From: Fredericiella sp963839515
GTDB taxonomy: Bacteria > Chloroflexota > Anaerolineae > Caldilineales > Caldilineaceae
Assembly: GCA_963839515.1 (NCBI GenBank)
Contig: CAWIVN010000026.1
Coordinates: 62,001 to 126,000, forward strand
Direction of reading: 5' to 3'
DNA length: 64,000 nucleotides
The notes beneath the pieces are model-generated. The model was not told the origin of the DNA and searched no databases. It worked only from the letters and a program-made list of their open reading frames with translations. A program made the translations under genes and the position numbers. Shown here one piece after another: positions 27,390-36,859 of the stretch (positions within the stretch are counted from its first letter, which is position 1; each line of letters starts with the position of its first letter).

Positions 27390-27641
27390 GGTAAGCCTCG
27401 ATTGGGGTCGATACTTACCACAAGTTTAGCACAACATCCGGCGTACAGGCCACTAATCGGCGTATGCGGGGTGTATTTCTAGCTTGCGCGCACACGCCCC
27501 AATCTGATTTGCACCCGCGTATGCGTACATTTTGCATTGCGAGAATGGGCCAGGAACCCTTGCCAGGCGCAGCAAAGGCATGACCCATATCCAGAATGCA
27601 GGAGATACGAACGGAATCAAGCAGAAGCGCCGATTTGCCGG

Positions 27642-27953
27642 CTATGCTGCCGCCGGCTTGCTGGACATACCCGGGATGCTGTTGCGGTTGGCACGCACGT
27701 TACCGGCCAGGTTGCTGACGTCCATCAGCACAGCCAGGCCGATCCACAGCCAGTCCCAACCGGCAAGCCCGATCCCCGGAGACCACAGGAACACATAGAA
27801 GAGCGTGGTCAAGGGCAAGAAGATGATGCCCAGAATCGGCCAGAAATAATTGCCGCCAAACGGGGCCATAAACAGGTTCGGGCGCGCAATCCACAGGATG
27901 ATGTCGGCGATGCGCGGGAAGAAGCCGGCAAAGATGGCGAATAGACAAGGCAT
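27642..27953 (-). CDS. Small (103 aa) integral membrane protein
   Basis: Three hydrophobic helices with the pattern FAGFFPRIADIILWI, WPILGIIFLPLTTLFYVFLW, and WDWLWIGLAVLMDVSNLAG. The sequence resembles a family of ~100-residue membrane proteins common in actinobacteria and Chloroflexota with no assigned role. AAAGGAGAAAA precedes the ATG. It lies about 105 bp downstream of the first arylsulfatase on the same strand and could be cotranscribed; the second sulfatase copy has a SulP transporter in that position instead. Confidence 0.7.
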   Translation of the reverse strand: MPCLFAIFAGFFPRIADIILWIARPNLFMAPFGGNYFWPILGIIFLPLTTLFYVFLWSPGIGLAGWDWLWIGLAVLMDVSNLAGNVRANRNSIPGMSSKPAAA

Positions 27954-28058
27954 GGTTTGTTTTCTCCTTTGACGTGTGTAGAAAGGCAGTTGAATGGCAG
28001 TAGATTGCCAGTAGAATAGCGTCAGTCAATCTGCAGCGCCTGCATCCGCGTGCTCACG

Positions 28059-29597
28059 TTAGTCAATGTTCATCGCCTGTTCCATCTTGGCCAGCACCTG
28101 GTCGATGCTAAAGCTGGCCGGCTTCATGCGCGGCGGGAACTCCTTGAAGGTCTCCAGGAACTCGCGCACGATGAACTGGGCGCCATAGGTCAGGTAGGCG
28201 CGGTCGATCAGCCAATCCCAGTAGGTGTTGGAGGTAATGTCCGCCCGTTCGAAGGGGTCGGTGCGCAGGTTGAAGATCTTGGGGATGCGCAGGAAGACGA
28301 AGGGCTCAAACCAGATGGCAAGGCTGCCCTGCTGCCGCTGCTCGGCAAAGACAAACTTCCAGTTGTCGTAGCGCAGTGCCACCAGGTCGCCGTCATCCGA
28401 GAAGTAGATGAGGCCCGGGCGCGGCCCTTTCTCCGCTGTGCCGGTGAGATAGGGCAGGAAGTTGTAGCCGTCGAGATGCACCTTGAAGAACTTGTCGCCT
28501 GCCTGGTAGCCCTCTTTCAGCTTGGCGGCGATGTCGGGCTCGCCGGCCGCCGCCAGCAGGGTGGGCAGCCAGTCGGTGTGGCTGATGATCTCGTTGGAGA
28601 CGACACCCGCCTTGATCTTGCCCGGCCAGCGCAAGAGCTCCGGCACGCGGAAGGCGCCTTCCCAGTTGGAGTTCTTCTCGTTGCGGAAAGGGGTCATGGC
28701 GCCGTCGGGCCAGGTGTTCATGTGCGGGCCGTTGTCCGTCGAGTACATCACGATGGTGTCCTCAGCCAGGCCCAGCTCATCCAACAGGTCCAGCATCTGC
28801 CCCACGTGCTTGTCGTGTTCGACCATGACGTCGTGGTAGTAGGACTGCCAGCGCCCGGCCTGGCCAAGCACATGCTCCGGCGGGTGGACGCGGAAGTGCA
28901 TCCAGGTGGTGTTGAGCGAGACAAAGAACGGCTTGTCTTCCGCATGCGCACGCTTGATAAAGTCTTGGGCCGCCGCCACAAACTCGCTGTCGCACGTCTC
29001 CATGCGCTTCCTGGTCAGTGGTCCGGTGTCTTCGATCTTTTGCTTACCCACGCGGCCCCAACGCGGCTGCTCGGTGGGATCGTCCTCTTCAGTCGCCCAG
29101 GTGTGCATAACGCCGCGTGGGCCAAAGATCTTTTTGAAGTTGGGGAAGTCTGCCTCCGCCGGATAGTCCACATTCTCCGGCTCCTCCTCGGCATTGAGGT
29201 GGTAGAGGTTGCCAAAGAACTCGTCAAAGCCGTGGACCGTGGGCAGGTACTTGTTCATGTCGCCCAGGTGGTTCTTGCCAAACTGGCCGGTGGTGTAACC
29301 TAGCGGTTTGAGCAATTCGGCAATCGTGGCATCTTCCGCCTGCAGCCCGATGTCCGCACCCGGCATACCCACCTTGGTGAGCCCGAGGCGGTAGGGGTTC
29401 TGCCCGGTGATAAACGTCGCCCGCCCCGCCGTGCAGCTCTGCTGGCCGTACGAATCGGTGAAACGCATGCCCTCATTCGCAATGCGATCGATGTTGGGCG
29501 TGCGATAGCCCATCAGCCCATCGCTGTAGCAGCTCAGGTTGGTGATGCCGATGTCGTCGCCCCAGATGACCAGGATGTTCGGTTTAGCATTTGGCAT
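28059..29597 (-). CDS. Arylsulfatase-type sulfatase, copy 1
   Basis: 512 residues of the type I (formylglycine) sulfatase family. N-terminal metal ligands are in PNILVIWGDDIG; the modified cysteine is in QQSCTAGRATFITG (C-x-A-x-R form); further metal and sulfate contacts lie in FGKNHLGD and STDNGPHMNTW. It would hydrolyse organic sulfate esters to free sulfate. The ATG at 29597 has AAGGAG eight bases upstream. An in-frame upstream stretch (LWIAYFCSLTFLLPVRSYA) looks signal-like but has no start site of its own, so a cytoplasmic enzyme is favoured. The product differs from copy 2 (43038-44576) at about eight residues. Confidence 0.9.
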   Translation of the reverse strand: MPNAKPNILVIWGDDIGITNLSCYSDGLMGYRTPNIDRIANEGMRFTDSYGQQSCTAGRATFITGQNPYRLGLTKVGMPGADIGLQAEDATIAELLKPLGYTTGQFGKNHLGDMNKYLPTVHGFDEFFGNLYHLNAEEEPENVDYPAEADFPNFKKIFGPRGVMHTWATEEDDPTEQPRWGRVGKQKIEDTGPLTRKRMETCDSEFVAAAQDFIKRAHAEDKPFFVSLNTTWMHFRVHPPEHVLGQAGRWQSYYHDVMVEHDKHVGQMLDLLDELGLAEDTIVMYSTDNGPHMNTWPDGAMTPFRNEKNSNWEGAFRVPELLRWPGKIKAGVVSNEIISHTDWLPTLLAAAGEPDIAAKLKEGYQAGDKFFKVHLDGYNFLPYLTGTAEKGPRPGLIYFSDDGDLVALRYDNWKFVFAEQRQQGSLAIWFEPFVFLRIPKIFNLRTDPFERADITSNTYWDWLIDRAYLTYGAQFIVREFLETFKEFPPRMKPASFSIDQVLAKMEQAMNID

Positions 29598-29659
29598 AGC
29601 GTAGCTCCTTACAGGAAGCAAGAACGTAAGCGAACAAAAATAAGCGATCCACAAGGAAG

Positions 29660-29732
29660 AGCATAGCAAAGTCCCAGCCCGTTGTCGTGCGCGCAAATAG
29701 GTAATTTTGGCGTAACTTTGATACACTTGGCG
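29660..29732. promoter_or_regulatory. Divergent control region, locus 1 (operator block 1 and leftward promoter)
   Basis: Reading leftward: ACGACA (29683-29688 as its complement), a 17-bp spacer and TATGCT (complement of AGCATA, 29660-29665) make a plausible promoter for the sulfatase. Immediately upstream of it lies the conserved block AATAGGTAATTTTGGCGTA (29696-29714). The same block, promoter and exact 30-bp block-to-hexamer distance recur at 44643-44715 and 49466-49520. Confidence 0.6.
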
Positions 29733-29874
29733 CTTCGGGGCAAATGAGCGTCGTTTGACGGCATAGCTTGGCCAGCCCCCACGCCTGTGGGCCATAGCCC
29801 CCGGTCGTGGTAAAATCTGGGTACGCCAAAGGGTTCAATTGGCAAGCCTGACCTACCCGCCTTTGCAGGTCAAC

Positions 29875-32731
29875 ATGGCCCAGACATTCGCACCGTCCGA
29901 GAGCCACGCAGCCGTCCCGCTGCTCGAAACCAAGCTGCGCCGGCCCACCGGGTCTTCACTCCAGGTGGCTCGCCCGCGCCTCCTCCAACAGCTGGCCGCA
30001 AGCGCCGACCGCCGCCTCATCCTGGTCTCCGCCCCCGCCGGTTACGGCAAGACCGCGCTCGATCTCCGGCTGGCTTGCTGCGCGCGGCAGCCCTTACGCC
30101 TGGCTCTCCCTCGACGAACATGACGACGACCTCGAATCGTTCCTGGTCTATCTCGTGGCTGCCGTGCGGACCGCCTGGTCCCATGCCCTGGACGATTTTG
30201 CACTGCTGCTCAACATGCCCACGCTCCTGCCCCCCCACCGGCTGGCGGATGCGCTGCTTCAGGGGCTGCTGGCGCTCCCCGGCCCCTTGATCCTTGCCCT
30301 CGACGACTATCACACCATAACCGCCCCGCCGATCCACGCACTCATGGTGCGCCTGGTCGAACACCTGCCCCCCCACGTCCACCTGGTGCTGATGACCCGC
30401 GCCGATCCCCCGCTGCCAATGGAACGGCTGCGCGGGCATCAGGCCGTGGGCGAAATCCGTGCCGCCGGCCTGCGCTTCAGCTCCGAGGAGACCCGGCTGC
30501 TGCTCCAACAGCTGCTTGGCCCGCAGAGTCCCCGGAGATGCTCAATGAGACCGCCGCCCTGCTGGAGGACAGCACGGAGGGCTGGGCGGTGGGTCTGCAG
30601 CTGGCGGCACTTTCCTTGCGCGGCCAACCCGATCCTGCCGCCTTTGCCCGCAAGATCGCCCAACACGGCCACGAGACATCACGGAATACCTGCTGGCCGA
30701 AGTGCTGGGGGGGCTGCCCGCGGCCCAGCGCGACCATCTGCTCCGGTCCTCGCTTTTTAACCGCTTCTGTGCCCCGCTGCTCGATAAGTTGATCGATACG
30801 TCGATCGATACTGCCCAGGCTGAGGACGAAGGGAGGCTGGCGGGCACCGGGAGATGCCGGCACGGAAGACTTGACGGCGAAGCCTTTGTCCGCGCCATCC
30901 GCCGCGCCAACCTCTTTGTCGTCGCCCTGGACGAAGAGGGCACCTGGTTTCGTTACCACCATTTCTTCCAGTCCTTGCTGCGTGTCCGGCTCGCCCAGGA
31001 TGCCACGCCTGCCGAGATCAAGGCAATCCACGCCCGCGCCTGGACGTGGTTTGCGGGGGAGGGGCTGGTGGACGAAGCCGTCGTCCATGCCCTCCATGCC
31101 GGTGACGAGGCGGCTGCGGCGAGCCTGGTCGAGGCGCAGGTGCATGCAGTGCTCGATCGCGAGGACTGGCGCCAACTCGACCGCCTCCTCGGGCTCCTGC
31201 CCGCCGAGGTCGTCGAGCGGCCCCGCCTGATCCTGGCCCAGGCCTGGCTTCACTTTTTCCGCTGGCAGTTTGGCGCCATGGCTGCACGGGTTGATGCGGC
31301 AGAGAAGGCCCTGGCAGAGAACGTCATGGCAGAGAACGTCCTGGCAGAGAACGTCATGGCCGAGAAAGTCAGGATCGACACGACGGCGGATGCCCGGCGC
31401 AGAGGCCACGCTCCGGGGCGAAATCAGCTTCCTGCGTGCCGTCCTCGCGAGCGCACAGGGCAGCAGCGCGTCGACGGTAAAGCTGGCGGAGGCGGCGCTA
31501 CGCGCGCTCCATCCCGAGATGCGCTTTGCGCTCGGCATGGCGCAGTTCTACTATATCTGGGGCATGCAGGCATGCGGCCACTACGATCGCGCCGTCGAAT
31601 TTGCCCAACGGCAGCTCGAACTCTATGGCTGGCAGGCGAACGTACTGACGCTGCGGCTGTTCCTGGCCCTGGGCACCGCCCATTTCGAAATGGCCAATCT
31701 GCCCGCCATGCAAAGCGTTACCACGATCTGGCATAAGCTCGCCGACCAGACCAGCTTTGGGCTCAGCATCGGCTGGTCGTTCTTCGGCCTCGGCTGGCTG
31801 CACTATCAAAAAAACGAGCTGGATCGGGCCAACGAGTTCTTCCTTCGCCTCACCGCCATGGCCTGGGCAGCCCATGGGCGGGCGGTTGTAGACGGCTACA
31901 CCGGTCTTGTCCTCATCGCCCTGGCCCGCGGCCGCCCGGCCGACGCGTTGGTTCATATCGACGCCCTGGCATGAACACCTGGTGGAACGCGGCATGTCGG
32001 CCCTCGCGGGGGTAGTCCAGTCGCTCCAGCAGCGCGTGGCGCTGGCCACGGGGTCGGAAATGGCCCTTGCCTGGCGCCGTGCGACAGGCACGCCCGGCGG
32101 CGGCGATTTCTGGGACCAGCCCGAACTCACCGAGGTGCGCACCCTCCTGGCGGCCGGCCGGTTCCAGTGGCCACTGGCGCAGGCGGGGGCGCTGCTCTCC
32201 GAGAGCCGGGCCTACGCGTTGGCGCGCAACTCGCACCGCCGGCTCATTGAGATCGGCGGCCTGCAGGCGCTTGTATATGCCGCGCAGGGGGACGCAGCCG
32301 CCGCACTCGCCGCCCTAGAAGAAGCTGTCGCGCTCGCCGCGCCCGGCGTCGCCCTGCGCCTGCTCCTCGACTGCGGCCCGGGCCTAATCCCGCTACTGCA
32401 AAAGCTGAAAGCTGCGGGCGTAGCACCAGGCTACATCCAGAAACTGCTGGCTGCGTTTGACGCGACAGCCATCGGTTCGCCTGCGCTGCTGAACGAGCCC
32501 CTCCCCGCAGGACCTGCGGCAAGGCAGGAGACGCCGGCCGAATTGTTCACCAATCGCGAGATCGACGTTTTAACGCTCCTGGCGCAGCGGCTTGGCGACA
32601 AAGAGATTGCCGCACAACTGTTTCTTTCACCGCTGACGGTAAAAAAGCACACCCAGCGCCTGTACCGCAAGCTCGGCGTGGCGAACCGGCGCGTGGCCGT
32701 AGCCGAGGCGGGCCGCCTGGGTCTGATCTGA
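29875..32731 (+). pseudogene. MalT-like LuxR regulator, frameshifted
   Basis: Starts MAQTFAPSESHAAVPLLETK with P-loop SAPAGYGKTAL and ends with a LuxR helix-turn-helix (ELFTNREIDVLTLLAQRLGD onward). The full ~900-residue MalT-type architecture (ATPase, TPR, HTH) can be followed only by changing frame near 30062, 30530, 30680, 31395 and 31970. At 30062 there is one extra base relative to the second copy. It lies divergent from the first sulfatase and is its likely former regulator. Five shifts point to decay, or less likely to local sequence error. Confidence 0.8.
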
Positions 32732-32801
32732 GCGCAACACCAACTTCTTCCCACACCGTTCCACCTTCGTCTGGACGCTTTCTCCCTCTCCTGATTACTC
32801 C

Positions 32802-32852
32802 CTATTAGCTCCTTTTTGGGTTCTAGCAAGCGCTGGCTGGACAACATATCAT
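32802..32852 (+). promoter_or_regulatory. Operator block 2 and promoter, locus 1
   Basis: TAGCTCCTTTTTGGGTTCTA (32806-32825) is followed after exactly 21 bp by TATCAT (32847-32852). The same block and spacing occur at 45863 and 49544. It should drive the small-protein/LURP pair. Confidence 0.6.
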
Positions 32853-32920
32853 AGCCGCATGTCGGTATGGCGGCACTGCAGAGGCGAGGAACGCCGGCTG
32901 TTTGCCTGTTCGGGAGCACC

Positions 32921-33184
32921 ATGATGCAAGCAGCCCAAGCGGTACGCTATCGGATCGTCGTGGAAGGGGTGATTGATCCCATGTGGCACGAATCCCTGGG
33001 CGGCCTCGCCATCGCCGAACAGCGCCAGCCTGGGCGGCCTGTCGTCACGCAGCTCGAAGGTAGGCTCGTGGATCAGTCCGCCTTCCAGGGAGTGATCGCC
33101 ACATTGTTCATGCTCGGCCTGCCCCTGCTGTTCGTCGAGCGCCTGCCCACAAACACGACACGCGACATTTTCACCAACTCATGA
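32921..33184 (+). CDS. Small conserved protein (87 aa), locus 1
   Basis: Reads YRIVVEGVIDPMWHESLGGL, then QLEGRLVDQSAFQGVIATLF and LPLLFVERLP. This pattern (Y-x-I-x-V-x-G-x-I-D-x-x-W, then a G-x-x-x-DQSA-x-x-G-V-I motif) matches a widespread ~90-residue family of Chloroflexota and Actinobacteria with no known function; it reads as a small alpha/beta fold. The paralogue at 45917 is about 60% identical. An earlier in-frame ATG (32867) would add 18 residues that the paralogue lacks. It is followed 16 bp later by the LURP-one gene. Confidence 0.75.
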   Translation: MMQAAQAVRYRIVVEGVIDPMWHESLGGLAIAEQRQPGRPVVTQLEGRLVDQSAFQGVIATLFMLGLPLLFVERLPTNTTRDIFTNS

Positions 33185-33200
33185 GGAAGGAATCAACACC

Positions 33201-33749
33201 ATGATGCGCAAAGGTTCATCGGGACAGCGGAGCGCGAATCGCGAGGTTTTTGGCCGCGGCGGCACAGCCATCCGCTACAAGATGCGCGAGAAGCTGGTCT
33301 CGTTTGGCAACGACTTCTGGATCGAAAACGAGGGTGGCCAGCGCGCCTTCAAGGTCGACGGCAAAATGCTGCGCGTGCGCGACACCCTCTTCTTTGAAGA
33401 TCTGGCCGGACGTGAACTCTGCAAGATCCAGGCGCGGCTCTTGACTGTTCGCGATACCATGGCCATCGAGGGGCCTAACAACGAAACACTGGCCACGGTA
33501 AAAAAGGCGCTGATTACCCCTCTGCGCGACCGCTGGACGGTCAAGGTAGGCAACGGCCCCGATCTGCTCGTACAGGGCAACATCCTCGACCACCAGTACA
33601 CCATCGGCGAGGGCGGCAGCAAGGTCGCCGAGGTCTCCAAGCGCTGGTTCCGCCTGGCCGACACCTACGGCGTGCAGATCGAGCCCAGCCAGAACGACGT
33701 CGTCATCCTGGCAGTCACCGTGGTCGTCGATATGATGGCGCATCCGTAA
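33201..33749 (+). CDS. LURP-one-related (tubby-like beta-barrel) protein
   Basis: 182 residues. After a Ser/Arg-rich start (MMRKGSSGQRSANREVFGRG) come the strands of the LURP-one fold: REKLVSFGNDFWIENEGG, AFKVDGKMLRVRDTLFFEDL, LLTVRDTMAIEG and a hydrophobic C-terminal helix (DVVILAVTVVVDMMAH) that fills the barrel. Related scramblase/tubby proteins bind phospholipids; bacterial roles are unknown. GAGGAAGGAAT precedes the ATG. Remnants of the same gene lie at 41056-41110 (minus) and 49630-49707 (plus). Confidence 0.85.
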   Translation: MMRKGSSGQRSANREVFGRGGTAIRYKMREKLVSFGNDFWIENEGGQRAFKVDGKMLRVRDTLFFEDLAGRELCKIQARLLTVRDTMAIEGPNNETLATVKKALITPLRDRWTVKVGNGPDLLVQGNILDHQYTIGEGGSKVAEVSKRWFRLADTYGVQIEPSQNDVVILAVTVVVDMMAHP

Positions 33750-33753
33750 GCCG

Positions 33754-33903
33754 GTGAAGGCAAGCATTCGCACGCGCATGAAGTCACTGCGGCCGGACCG
33801 ATCGCATCTGCAATCCGATGCGATCGCCGGCCTGACGTTTGCCGTGGCCGTGGTCGCAAGCGCGCTGCTGACGGCGTTGGTCACACGGAAGAACCAAAGA
33901 TGA
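33754..33903 (+). CDS. Possible 49-aa membrane peptide
   Basis: A GTG-initiated frame encodes a basic N-terminus (KASIRTRMKSLRPDRS), one membrane helix (AIAGLTFAVAVVASALLTAL) and a basic tail (VTRKNQR). Its stop overlaps the start of the next regulator as ATGA, and it begins five bases after the LURP-one stop, so spacing favours a real cistron. No homologue is recognised and it also contains a hairpin (33799-33826). Confidence 0.4.
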   Translation: MKASIRTRMKSLRPDRSHLQSDAIAGLTFAVAVVASALLTALVTRKNQR

Positions 33904-35471
33904 CGGTCGCACCCGTCCCATTTGCGCCGTGTGCCAAGTTCCGCCCTCCGCGCCTCCCAAGCGACATCTTGTCGCGCACCCGGCTGCAGGAGCGGCTCGA
34001 TCGCCCGGCAGCCTTGACCCTTATCATCGCGCCGGCTGGCTACGGCAAAACCACGCTGGCCGGCACCTGGCTGGCGGGCTGCCGCCGCCCAGGCGCATGG
34101 ATTTCGCTCGACAGCGAAGACAACGTGCTGGCGGTCTTTCTGCACAGATTTGTTACTGCTATTCGCTGCGTGTTTCCGACCTTTGGCGAGGAGATTCTGA
34201 GCCTGTGTGCCTCACAGGCGGAGCTGACCCCCGGGCTGAAGCCGGAGCCGACCCCGAGGCGAACCGCAGGGCTGACTCCAGAATCGGTGTTGTCCATTCT
34301 GCTCAACGAGTTGGATCGGCTGGATCAGGACTTTGTCCTGGTGCTCGACGACTATCATCACGTCGTTGACAGCTCCATCCACCAGCTGCTGTGGGGGCTG
34401 CTCGCACATCCGCCGCGGCCGCTGCATCTTGTGCTTATGGCGCGCCACGATCCGCCCATTCCACCACGCATCCGCGTGCAAGGGGCGGTTACCGAACTGC
34501 GCGCCCGCGACTTGGGCTTCACTGCTGTCAGAGACAACTGAGTTCTTGCGCCAGTTCGTCGAGCAGCCCTTGGATGCGCAGTCTATCGCAGCATTGGTGA
34601 AGCAGTCGGAAGGCTGGGCAGCCAGCCTGCGCCTGGTGGCCTTGTTCCTGCGCCAACGGCAGGATGTCACTTGCCTGCAAGACGTGCTACGTGGCTGCGG
34701 ACGTTCCTTGATTGGACTATCTAGACGCCGAAGTGATCGGTCACCTGCCGGCTGACGTGCAGCTGTTTCTGGCCCGCACCTCGATCCTCAGCCAACTGAA
34801 TGGGCCGCTGTGCGACGCCGTCATCGGCGACTCGCTCTCTCATCTCGACAGCCTCGCGACCCTGCACATGTTGGAACAAGTCCGGCATCTTCGTGACGGC
34901 ACTCGATGCAGAGGGGGAGTGGTTCCAGTACCACGGCCTGTTCCGCACGCTTCTGCAGCACAAACTGCACCGGATACATGCGCCGGCTGAAATCGATGCG
35001 CTGCACCAGCGTGCCGCGACCTGGTATGAACAGCACGATCCGTGTGACGACGCCTTGCAACAGGACCTCACCTTGGACGGCCAGGTTGGGGCGGTGGCAT
35101 CGGTGGCAGGCTCACGCCCCCTTCTGCCGGCACCGCAGGAGTTTCAGCAATCAGAGCGGTGGCAGAGCGTCTTTCAACGCGCCGTCGAGCTGCCTCTTGT
35201 GCCGACCGCACGCCTGCCGGCGCCACTGCCCGTCCAACCAGCACGCAACTTACTCGAAGTGCTCACATTTCGCGAAATGGACGTGCTGTCGCTGCTAAAC
35301 CAGCGGCGGTCAAACAAGGAAATCGCACATTGTCTGGGTATTTCGACCGAAACCGTGAGGCAACACACGGTCAATCTCTACCGCAAGCTGGGTGTCGAAA
35401 ATCGACGCCAGGCCGTCGTGCGGGCAGACGCATTGGGATTCTCAGCCGAAGTAAGCCGGCACGATGCGTAG
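33900..35471 (+). pseudogene. Second MalT-like LuxR regulator, frameshifted and internally deleted
   Basis: Begins with a P-loop ATPase (TLIIAPAGYGKTTLAGTW, FVLVLDDYHHV) and ends with a LuxR helix-turn-helix (LLEVLTFREMDVLSLLNQRR onward, with VRQHTVNLYRKLGV). Frames change near 34525, 34700 and 34880. After CDDALQQD the TPR region that normally spans several hundred residues is missing. It is not a copy of the regulator at 29875; the sequences are only family-level similar. It cannot encode a normal product as written. Confidence 0.75.
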
Positions 35472-35521
35472 AACGCAGCGTAGGTCAGCTGTGCGGCAAA
35501 ACCGATATGATTGCGAATATG

Positions 35522-35544
35522 GTGGACCCATTTCCTGAGTCCAC
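35522..35544. terminator. Small hairpin between convergent genes
   Basis: GTGGAC (35522-35527) pairs with GTCCAC (35539-35544) between the decayed regulator and the converging MFS gene. Only six pairs, so weak. Confidence 0.35.
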
Positions 35545-35557
35545 TATAGTTCATTTC

Positions 35558-36859
35558 TTAGCGCGCTGGCTCGCGGACTAACAGGAAAATCAACGCCGCG
35601 CCGGAAGCCATCAACAGCGCGCTGACGCCGAACGCGCCCACCGCGGCAAAGCGATCATAGAGCCAACCGCCCAGCAGCGGCCCGATCACTCCGCCCAGCC
35701 CCGCGGCGGCGGTGTAGAACCCTAACGCCCTCCCCTGGTGCTCTTCGTCCGAGAAATCCACAACCAACGCCTCCTCGGCGGGCACCGCCGCCGCGAAGGC
35801 TGCTGCCTCGAACACCCACAGCAGCGCCAGCGGCCAAAGCGACTGCACGAACGGGACGGCCAGTGCGGCCAGGGCACTCACCAGCAGCGCAATGATCAGC
35901 GGCGGGCGCCGTCCGAAACGATCACTCAACCCGCCCAGACGTGAAGGCAGCACCGACCCCGCCAGCGTGGCCGGCAAAAAGGCCAGCGCCACTATGAACA
36001 GATCGGTCGAGACGTTGTCATACAGGTATTTGATCAGAATCGGGTTTAAGAGCGCGGCGGCAGTGGCCGTCAAGACCACGATGCCCAGAAAAATCCGCAG
36101 TTGGCCAGAAAGACGCCATCTGTCTGCCGTCTTCAACGATTGAGCCTTCGTCACGACAGACGCTTTTGGCGGACGGTCAGCGCTGCGCTCAAGCGATTCG
36201 GGAACCCCGCGCCAGGCAATGACCACGGCCAGCAGCGTAGCGGCGGTGTACCCGAGGAACATCAGGCGCCAGCCCGCAAGGGAAGATTCTCCCCCGCCGG
36301 AGACGGCGTCGAGGGCGCCCCCACTCAGCAGGTAAAGCAGGGCCAGGCCAACCAGCGTCCCGAACAGGATGCCGCGGATTGACATTTCCTCGATCCGCCC
36401 ATATTCCTGGCCAAGATTGTCTTCGTGCGCCAGATCGGATACGACGGCCAGGGCCGAAAGCCACAGCAGCCCCGCGCCTATGCCCTGCACCAACTGGGCA
36501 AGCAATAGTCCTCCCACATCGGAGGTCAACCCGAAGATTGCGTTCGAGAAGGCGTAACCTAGCAGCCCTACGAGTAGAAAAGGACGCCGGCCAAAGTGGT
36601 CTAGCCCATACCCGACGACGGGCTGGACCGCAACGACGATCAGCGCGTAGGCCGCAAACAGCCCGCCGATCGCGACAGCGCTGGCCCCCAGCGCACGCGC
36701 AATCAAGGGCAAGCCAAAGACGAGCATGCCGAAAGGCAGCGATGTGAGAAACACGCTAAGGTGCAACCGGCGCAGGATGGTGACGGTGTGCTTCCCGTCT
36801 CCGTTGGCGTCAGGCGTCATGTTAGCGATCGGGCCAATACTCGCCAGATTGGATGTCAC
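35558..36859 (-). CDS. MFS transporter
   Basis: 433 residues with about 12 membrane helices in two halves. The family signature after helix 2 is GYGLDHFGRRPFLL, and the matching loop between helices 8 and 9 is LGGLSDRFGRRPPLI. It resembles drug/proton-antiporter or sugar-efflux MFS proteins. The GTG start overlaps the stop of the DUF362 gene as GTGA, so it is the last gene of the aminotransferase-DUF362-MFS operon and its translation may depend on the upstream, now frameshifted gene. Confidence 0.85.
   Translation of the reverse strand: MTSNLASIGPIANMTPDANGDGKHTVTILRRLHLSVFLTSLPFGMLVFGLPLIARALGASAVAIGGLFAAYALIVVAVQPVVGYGLDHFGRRPFLLVGLLGYAFSNAIFGLTSDVGGLLLAQLVQGIGAGLLWLSALAVVSDLAHEDNLGQEYGRIEEMSIRGILFGTLVGLALLYLLSGGALDAVSGGGESSLAGWRLMFLGYTAATLLAVVIAWRGVPESLERSADRPPKASVVTKAQSLKTADRWRLSGQLRIFLGIVVLTATAAALLNPILIKYLYDNVSTDLFIVALAFLPATLAGSVLPSRLGGLSDRFGRRPPLIIALLVSALAALAVPFVQSLWPLALLWVFEAAAFAAAVPAEEALVVDFSDEEHQGRALGFYTAAAGLGGVIGPLLGGWLYDRFAAVGAFGVSALLMASGAALIFLLVREPAR

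Larger units (their letters stand above)
28059..29732. repeat. Segmental duplication, copy 1 (sulfatase plus control region)
   Basis: The sulfatase gene and the divergent control region up to ACTTGGCG at 29732 match 43038-44715 with only scattered substitutions. Beyond this point copy 1 has about 140 bp before the regulator start that copy 2 lacks; similarity then resumes in the regulator gene at lower identity. Confidence 0.85.

Noticed and set aside
29598..29795. Signal-peptide-like extension before sulfatase copy 1
   Set aside because: No start codon with a ribosome site, and the corresponding stretch in copy 2 lies in different upstream sequence; it is the promoter region.
31306..31365. 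Short tandem repeats (GAGAACGTC units) in the first MalT-like gene
   Set aside because: A local repeat of an AENVMAENVL-type peptide inside the decayed gene; too short to be a separate element.
32859..32924. 21-codon frame starting at the predicted transcription start of locus 1
   Set aside because: Not present in locus 2, and the peptide has no features; probably chance.
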